Positions 32,080-36,800 of a DNA stretch of 36,800 nt are shown here, piece by piece. Below the pieces are notes generated by a model, which searched no databases, was not told the origin of the DNA, and worked only from the letters and a program-made list of their open reading frames with translations. The stretch's first letter is position 1, and each line of letters begins with the position of its first letter. Source of the stretch: Ralstonia sp. TCR112. GTDB lineage: Bacteria; Pseudomonadota; Gammaproteobacteria; Burkholderiales; Burkholderiaceae. The DNA is taken from assembly GCF_007997035.1 (NCBI RefSeq), contig NZ_VOSS01000114.1, positions 1 to 36,800 of the forward strand, written 5' to 3'. Both the position numbers and the translations under genes were made by a program.

Positions 32080-32466
32080 CTTTGTTGAAAAGTCGGCCGC
32101 TGCGCCCGCGAAGGCCGGTAGACGCGCTGTTTTTCTAGCTTGCACGATTTACGCGCACGCGGCTTTCTTTCAGAAAAATCAAACACTTATGCGGTGCGTG
32201 CACAGAGCCGCCCCTGTTGCGCCGCGGAAAGAACCAGCCGCGACAGCTTTGTGCATAAGTCAAGTCTTGACAGCCGGCTTACGCACCAGAAAGCGCGAAA
32301 TAAATCGCTTGACACCCCGTTGGGGCCAGATGGGGCCACCGGCACGCGAGTAGTCACTCACCCCTACTGCACCAAAGCGGCGAAGATTCCACCCGTGCCC
32401 CCGACTTCACGCACTATTGCGGCACGATTCAAACGCTATCGCACTGCAGCATTGATCTTGATCGTG

Positions 32467-33561
32467 TTACTTCGCTTTCGACCGCAGCGCGCGGCTGAAG
32501 CTGTGCACCTCCTCCACCAGCACCGATACGGCTTCGGGCGGGGTGAACTGCGAGATGCCGTGGCCGAGGTTGAAGATGTGGCCATCGCTGCCACCGCCGG
32601 CTGCGTAGTCTTCCAGCACGCGGCGCGCTTGCGCGCGAATCGCCTCCGGCTCGGCAAACAGCACGGTGGGGTCCAGGTTGCCTTGCAAGGCGACGCGGCC
32701 CGCCGTTCGCTGGCGAGCGCGCTGCAGGTTGACGGTCCAGTCCACGCCCAGCGCGTCAGCACCGGTCTCGGCCATGCCTTCGAGCCACAGGCCGCCGCCC
32801 TTGGTGAACAGGATGACCGGCACGCGCTGGCCGTCGGCCCCGGGGCGAATACCCTTCACCACGCGGGCCATGTAGGCCAGCGAAAACTCCTGGTAGATGC
32901 CATCGGCCAGCGCTCCGCCCCAGGTATCGAACACCTGCACAGCCTGTGCGCCTGCATCGATCTGTGCATTCAGATAGTCGATCACGGCCTGCGCGTTGAT
33001 CTCCAGGATGCGGTGCATCAGGTCCGGGCGCGCGTAGAGCATCGACTTGACGGTGCGGAAGTCGTCCGAACCGCCGCCTTCGACCATGTAGCAGGCGAGC
33101 GTCCACGGGCTGCCCGAGAAGCCGATGAGCGGCACCCGCTGGCGGCCGTCCTGGACGAGCGCACGGCGGATTTCCGCCACGGCGTCAAACACGTATTGCA
33201 GCGACGACATGTCCGGCACGGACAGCGCCGCCACATCGGCTTCCGTGCGCACCGGCTTGGCAAAGCGCGGCCCCTCGCCTTGCGCGAACGACAGCCCCAG
33301 GCCCATGGCGTCGGGCACGGTCAGGATGTCGGAGAACAGGATTGCCGCGTCCAAGGGGTAGCGGTCCAGCGGCTGCAGCGTCACTTCCGTCGCGTACGCA
33401 GGCGACTTGGCCAAGCCGAGGAAGCTGCCGGCCCGCGCACGCGTGGCGTTGTACTCAGGCAGATAGCGGCCCGCCTGGCGCATCAGCCACAGCGGGGTGT
33501 AGTCGGTCGGCTGGCGGCGCAGGGCGCGCAGGAAGGTGTCGTTGGCGAGCGGGGCGGACAT
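32467..33561 (-). CDS. hemE: Uroporphyrinogen III decarboxylase
   Basis: 364 aa cytoplasmic haem-biosynthesis enzyme that removes four carboxyl groups from uroporphyrinogen III to give coproporphyrinogen III. Family signatures: [40 protein letters not shown] with the catalytic Asp, [30 protein letters not shown], and [15 protein letters not shown]. The start at 33561 gives [20 protein letters not shown], the standard opening. The length is normal. On the same strand as priA but separated by 590 bp, so independent transcription is likely. Confidence 0.96.
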   Translation of the reverse strand: MSAPLANDTFLRALRRQPTDYTPLWLMRQAGRYLPEYNATRARAGSFLGLAKSPAYATEVTLQPLDRYPLDAAILFSDILTVPDAMGLGLSFAQGEGPRFAKPVRTEADVAALSVPDMSSLQYVFDAVAEIRRALVQDGRQRVPLIGFSGSPWTLACYMVEGGGSDDFRTVKSMLYARPDLMHRILEINAQAVIDYLNAQIDAGAQAVQVFDTWGGALADGIYQEFSLAYMARVVKGIRPGADGQRVPVILFTKGGGLWLEGMAETGADALGVDWTVNLQRARQRTAGRVALQGNLDPTVLFAEPEAIRAQARRVLEDYAAGGGSDGHIFNLGHGISQFTPPEAVSVLVEEVHSFSRALRSKAK

Positions 33562-33655
33562 GGCGATGGACTCTTGAGGAGGGCGCCATTGTAAGGGATG
33601 GTGTTTTTATCCTTCCCTGACCCAGGCCAACCCGTCGCCAATCACGACGCAGATA

Positions 33656-34141
33656 TCACGGCACCTTGTGCGTATCGCCCGCACGCTGCGGCGGCAGCTT
33701 GATCGCCATCGACTTGAAATCCGGGCTGGTGGTCAGTGTTCCGTGCACCACGCCGCGCGGAATCACGACCAGATCGCCCGCCCGGACTTCCCGCGGCGCG
33801 CTGTCGAGCCAGACGGTGGCCGTGCCCGACATCACGTACTGGATTTCGTCGGCGTACGTATGCGTGTGCTTGGCGACGGTACCGACCTGGACGCCCACCG
33901 TGCCGTTGGCCGCCGTGACCAGCGTCTTGGTGCGCAGCGTACCCATCTCGGCGATGACGGGGCCGATTTCGTCCGGCGTCATGCCGCCCATGTTGACGAT
34001 CTGCGCCGCAAGCGGCGGTGCCGAGGCCGGAGCCGATGCCGCCGCCGGTTCTGGCACTTGCGCAAACGCGCCGACACCGGCGGCAAAGATAGCGGCAGCG
34101 GAAATCGCTCGAATCACAGCAACAGGACGATGGCGATGCAT
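33656..34141 (-). CDS. Exported cupin-domain protein
   Basis: 161 aa. The signal peptide VIRAISAAAIFAAGVGAFAQ is followed by an Ala/Pro/Ser linker. Then a single cupin: VAKHTHTYADEIQYVMSGTA (two His and Glu metal ligands of motif 1) and GDLVVIPRGVVHGTLTTSPD (motif 2 with His). A metal-binding periplasmic protein is likely; the reaction is unknown. It ends 94 bp beyond the hemE start and may be on its own transcript. Confidence 0.85.
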   Translation of the reverse strand: MHRHRPVAVIRAISAAAIFAAGVGAFAQVPEPAAASAPASAPPLAAQIVNMGGMTPDEIGPVIAEMGTLRTKTLVTAANGTVGVQVGTVAKHTHTYADEIQYVMSGTATVWLDSAPREVRAGDLVVIPRGVVHGTLTTSPDFKSMAIKLPPQRAGDTHKVP

Positions 34142-34346
34142 GATGGCTCCTCATGACGCGGCCGCCGTCAAGGCGCGGCAGTCCGTGTGGCGCGGTCGCT
34201 TGACCGACTCGCGGCGATTGTCGCATCGGCATGCGGCCGCGTAGACCTAGGGCGATTCCCGAGAAACCGGGGCGCCGCTCCCAAACCGGCTCGCCTATAG
34301 TGGACCGCGCCAAGCCCGCCACAAAACGACATCACAGGAGACCGGC

Positions 34347-34694
34347 ATGACACACAAGGGAAGCTGCCACTGCGGCAAGGTCGCATTCGAAGTCGAAGGC
34401 CATCCGGAAAGCGCGATGGCGTGCAACTGCTCCATCTGTCAGCGCAAGGGCTCGCTGCTGTGGTTCGTGGCGCGCGACAAGGTGCGGCTGCTGACGCCGG
34501 AAGACAACGCAAGCACCTACCTCTTCCGCAAGCACGTCATCAAGCACCGCTTCTGCCCCACCTGCGGCATCCATCCGTATGCCGAGGGCGTCATGCCCGA
34601 CGGCACGCCCATGATTGCCGTCAACGTGCGCTGTCTGGAAGACATCGATTTGGCCAGTGTGCCGGTCACCCACTTCGACGGGCGGTCGATGTAG
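34347..34694 (+). CDS. GFA/CENP-V-family zinc protein
   Basis: 115 aa. Zinc-binding cysteine pattern of the glutathione-dependent formaldehyde-activating-like fold: GSCHCGKVAFEVEG, MACNCSICQRKGSLLW and FCPTCGIHPYAEG. The start at 34347 follows AGGAGACCGGC. Most members of this family, apart from the original Gfa, have unproven activity, so I would not assign a reaction. It is convergent with the Rieske oxygenase, with 10 bp between them. Confidence 0.9.
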   Translation: MTHKGSCHCGKVAFEVEGHPESAMACNCSICQRKGSLLWFVARDKVRLLTPEDNASTYLFRKHVIKHRFCPTCGIHPYAEGVMPDGTPMIAVNVRCLEDIDLASVPVTHFDGRSM

Positions 34695-34704
34695 CAGCGC
34701 GGCG

Positions 34705-35733
34705 CTACAGCCACATCTGCATCACGCGCTCGCCGGCCTCCACCGGCTTGCCGTTCGGCATCCACACCGCATCCAGCATCGGCCGCACGAGATCGAGTTC
34801 GGTCGACATGCCGTCCTGCCGGCCAAAGCGTGCGCTGTTGGCGGCCTGCGCTTCCACGATGCGGCGGTCCTGCTCCGCCACGCGATACAGGAACGGCCAG
34901 ACGAGCCAGCGCACGGCCCAGGCCGGCGCCCAGCGGTTTTCCACATGCAGCGTGGCGAACAGGCGCGTGCGCATCTCGTCTTCGGGCGTGAAGTGCAGCG
35001 TGAAATACAGCGCACTGCCGTTGGCGTAGCGGTATTCGAGCTGGGCGGTGGAAGGCGCGGCGATACCGAAATGCGCACGCTCCATCGTGCGCGGCGATTC
35101 GAACAGGCGGTACAGCAGACCGCTTTGCTGCGGCTGGCCGGCGTAGTCGACCTGCAGGCCATCTGCCGACTGGGCGACGGTCACCGTCATCGGCTGGCGC
35201 GCGCCATGGCTGCGCACGAGACCCGGATGCACGAGATGCGTGTGCAGCGGGTCAAGAAAATTCTCCAGCGCGTCGGCGGGGCGTGCCTGCCACAGCGTGC
35301 TCCACAGAAAGCGGCGGCTGCCGGGCGGCAAGCGCTGCAGGAACGCCGGCAAGGCCGCAGGCGCAGCTTCGCCCGGCGGCCGTGCACTCATCCAGATCAG
35401 CCCGTCGTGCTCGAACACCTGCCACGCATTCACTTGCACGGCGGGCACGGCGGCGCCTGGGCACAGGCCCGGCATGGTGGTGCAGCGGCCGTCGGCGCCG
35501 AACGTCCAACCGTGGTATTTGCACTGCAGTGTCTCGCCAACGAGCTGGCCGTCGGACAACGGCACATGCCGATGCGGGCAGCGATCGTCCAGCGCAAGCA
35601 AGCCGCTGGAGGGCAAGCGCGCGAGCACCACCGCGCGGCCAAACACGGTCACGTGCATCGGTTTGTCGCGCAGGCGGTTCGCCTCGGCGACGGGATACCA
35701 GCCGCGCAGCAGCGTGGCGTTCCAGGCAGTCAT
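34705..35733 (-). CDS. Rieske [2Fe-2S] oxygenase (aromatic-ring-hydroxylating type)
   Basis: 342 aa. The Rieske cluster ligands are C52 and H54 (DRCPHRHVPLS), then C71 and H74 (LQCKYHGWTFG). The mononuclear iron site is seen in DALENFLDPLHTHLVHPGLV, with the D-x-x-H-x(4)-H pattern. The size and motifs match single-component-oxygenase alpha subunits such as VanA, PobA or CAO-like enzymes; an external reductase would be needed. The start at 35733 (MTAWNATLLRGWYPVAEANR) overlaps the upstream gene's stop in an ATGA arrangement, so the two are translationally coupled. Substrate unknown. Confidence 0.9.
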   Translation of the reverse strand: MTAWNATLLRGWYPVAEANRLRDKPMHVTVFGRAVVLARLPSSGLLALDDRCPHRHVPLSDGQLVGETLQCKYHGWTFGADGRCTTMPGLCPGAAVPAVQVNAWQVFEHDGLIWMSARPPGEAAPAALPAFLQRLPPGSRRFLWSTLWQARPADALENFLDPLHTHLVHPGLVRSHGARQPMTVTVAQSADGLQVDYAGQPQQSGLLYRLFESPRTMERAHFGIAAPSTAQLEYRYANGSALYFTLHFTPEDEMRTRLFATLHVENRWAPAWAVRWLVWPFLYRVAEQDRRIVEAQAANSARFGRQDGMSTELDLVRPMLDAVWMPNGKPVEAGERVMQMWL

Positions 35734-36800
35734 AACTGAAAGCGTTGCATGATCGGCACGCCGATCCGGGTGGTGAGGGTGCGCAGCACGGCGACGGCGC
35801 GGCGCGTGGCGGGTGGCAGATGCCTGCAGTAGACGGCGCTCATCTCGATGGCCGGCACGCCTCCGCGCAGGCGCTTGAAGTGCGCGGCGCCAGCGCTCAG
35901 GTTCAACTCGGCATCGCGCGTGATGGTCAGGCGCAGCACGTGCGCCATCAGCAGGCGATACAGCCCTGCTTGCTGGGGCCACGTCGTGTCGTAGCCGACG
36001 ATGGGCGCGGTCAGCAACGGCCCTTGCCCAAACACGCCGACCACCGCGCGCAGCACGCCCTGCGCATCCCGAAAACCCGCGCATTCGAGCAGCCCTGCCG
36101 CGTGCCACGCGCGAAGAAACGCTGCGGTGTAACGCGGGTTCAGCGCGGAATACTTGTCGAGATAGAGCTGCGCATAGAGCCGCTCGGCCTGCGCGAAGTC
36201 GGTGTCGGTCAAGGCGTCGTGCGGCACGAAGGTCAGCGGCGTCGCGTCGAGCAGCTTGAGGTCCCGCCGCAGATCGCGACGCAGTTCCGACACGCGCGAC
36301 GCACGCTGCAACTGCAGGAACAGATAGACCTGCCGCGTGGGGATCAAATCGAAGCCGGCAGCCGTGGCGGCGCGCAGCCAGTCGGCGTGCTGGATCGTGT
36401 TGAGCGAACGCAGCCAGATCGCGCGGTCCGGCCAGCGCTCGCGGCATGTTCGCGCGAGCGCTTCCAGATCGAAGGCCGCCGCCGATGGATACAGGTTCGT
36501 ACTGACCAGCCAGTTGTTGACGGCCACCGCACGGTCGAGCTGCGCATGCCGCATCCACGCATCGGCCAGGCCAATGGCGCCGCGCAGCACCGGCCGCAGC
36601 ATGCGCGGCATCAATCGCTCGGATTCTTCCGCCGCATAGCGGCCGTACGTGGTGATGGGCGAGCAGACCCAGGCGTTTTCGGCATGGTCGGCGCGATCCT
36701 CACTGCCGTTGATGGTCACGGGCAGCGGCAGACCGCCAGCCTCCACCACGTCGACCTGCGTCACCAAGTTGGCGACGAACGGCTGCGACGCCTGCCCGCG
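35730..36800 (-). CDS. GNAT-like acyltransferase protein (partial, N-terminus beyond window)
   Basis: The frame stays open to the window edge, reading GQASQPFVANLVTQVDVVEA before any credible start, so the true start is outside. At least 356 residues are seen. The pattern WLRSLNTIQHADWLRAATAA, FLQLQRASRVSELRRDLRRD and LYAQLYLDKYSALNPRYTAA resembles the GNAT-like (BioF2/FemAB-type) acyltransferase fold, but no motif is decisive. It shares the 4-bp ATGA overlap with the Rieske oxygenase. The pair is likely part of a larger operon to the right, perhaps for a small secondary metabolite or modified lipid. Confidence 0.7.
   Translation of the reverse strand, partial: RGQASQPFVANLVTQVDVVEAGGLPLPVTINGSEDRADHAENAWVCSPITTYGRYAAEESERLMPRMLRPVLRGAIGLADAWMRHAQLDRAVAVNNWLVSTNLYPSAAAFDLEALARTCRERWPDRAIWLRSLNTIQHADWLRAATAAGFDLIPTRQVYLFLQLQRASRVSELRRDLRRDLKLLDATPLTFVPHDALTDTDFAQAERLYAQLYLDKYSALNPRYTAAFLRAWHAAGLLECAGFRDAQGVLRAVVGVFGQGPLLTAPIVGYDTTWPQQAGLYRLLMAHVLRLTITRDAELNLSAGAAHFKRLRGGVPAIEMSAVYCRHLPPATRRAVAVLRTLTTRIGVPIMQRFQL

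Larger units (their letters stand above)
31877..32466. other. 590-bp intergenic region between hemE and priA
   Basis: No convincing gene. It holds a MerR-type dyad (31993-32023) and DnaA-box-like sites (below), an AT-richer patch, and TTGACA at about 32266 and 32310. A direct repeat TGGGGCCA occurs twice near 32323-32340. The priA promoter must be here, but I could not choose one with confidence. Confidence 0.6.

Noticed and set aside
34705-36558. 617-residue minus-strand frame extending the Rieske protein upstream
   Set aside because: The extension overlaps the acyltransferase-like gene in another frame and has no family resemblance. The Rieske start at 35733 with an ATGA overlap is far better.
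1-36800. CRISPR arrays, tRNA/rRNA genes, transposases, prophage genes
   Set aside because: None seen. Direct repeats are short and isolated, and no transposase, integrase or capsid-like protein was recognised.

Overview
The window is GC-rich bacterial chromosome. Its protein families (RcnA/RcnR, NsrR-Hmp-NnrS, type-2 ArgC, MocR and many LysR-type regulators, UGlyAH, PriA, HemE, a REC-EAL response regulator) and codon bias fit a beta-proteobacterium of the Burkholderiaceae. A Ralstonia-like organism is my best guess. That is inference from gene content and style, since no 16S or marker search was possible. Coding density is high and most genes are ordinary housekeeping or accessory genes in short operons.

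Layout. 1-1.4 kb: divergent nickel/cobalt efflux pair rcnR/rcnA with a textbook operator between them. 1.7-2 kb: small secreted repeat protein. 2-8.3 kb: LysR regulator facing a frameshifted tam gene, a (S)-ureidoglycine aminohydrolase, argC, a second LysR regulator and an MFS exporter. 8.3-10.7 kb: SRPBCC protein, AhpD-like protein and MocR regulator. 10.8-14 kb: nitric-oxide defence module (nnrS, hmp, divergent nsrR) with a G12 tract in the hmp leader. 14.1-15.4 kb: three small stress-type genes (DUF2795, DUF4142, disordered protein) ending at a terminator. 15.6-17.3 kb: PHP-domain lipoprotein. 17.3-21.4 kb: relic histidine kinase, PaaI thioesterase, yecD hydrolase, frameshifted XRE regulator facing an MFS transporter. 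21.4-24.3 kb: aquaporin-family channel, LuxR-type response regulator, REC-EAL phosphodiesterase.

24.4-25.07 kb has no convincing protein gene but holds three leftward intrinsic terminators in a row. The rightmost closes a very compact transcription unit with a good sigma-70 promoter and a hairpin that presents CUCCUU (anti-Shine-Dalgarno) in its loop. I regard this as the most interesting object in the window: a probable small RNA, with a second C-rich candidate just downstream.

25.3-29 kb: metQ-like binding protein and an orphan kdpD, without kdpFABC or kdpE on either side. 29.07-29.55 kb is a large nested palindromic repeat. 29.6-33.6 kb: priA and hemE separated by 590 bp with DnaA-box-like sites and a MerR-type promoter architecture lacking an obvious gene. 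33.6-36.8 kb: exported cupin, GFA-family protein, and a translationally coupled pair (acyltransferase-like protein and Rieske oxygenase) running off the window edge.

Three genes are broken (tam, the XRE regulator and a sensor kinase). Two of them are spoiled by 1-2 nt losses in GC-rich runs, so true decay and sequencing or assembly error both need to be considered.
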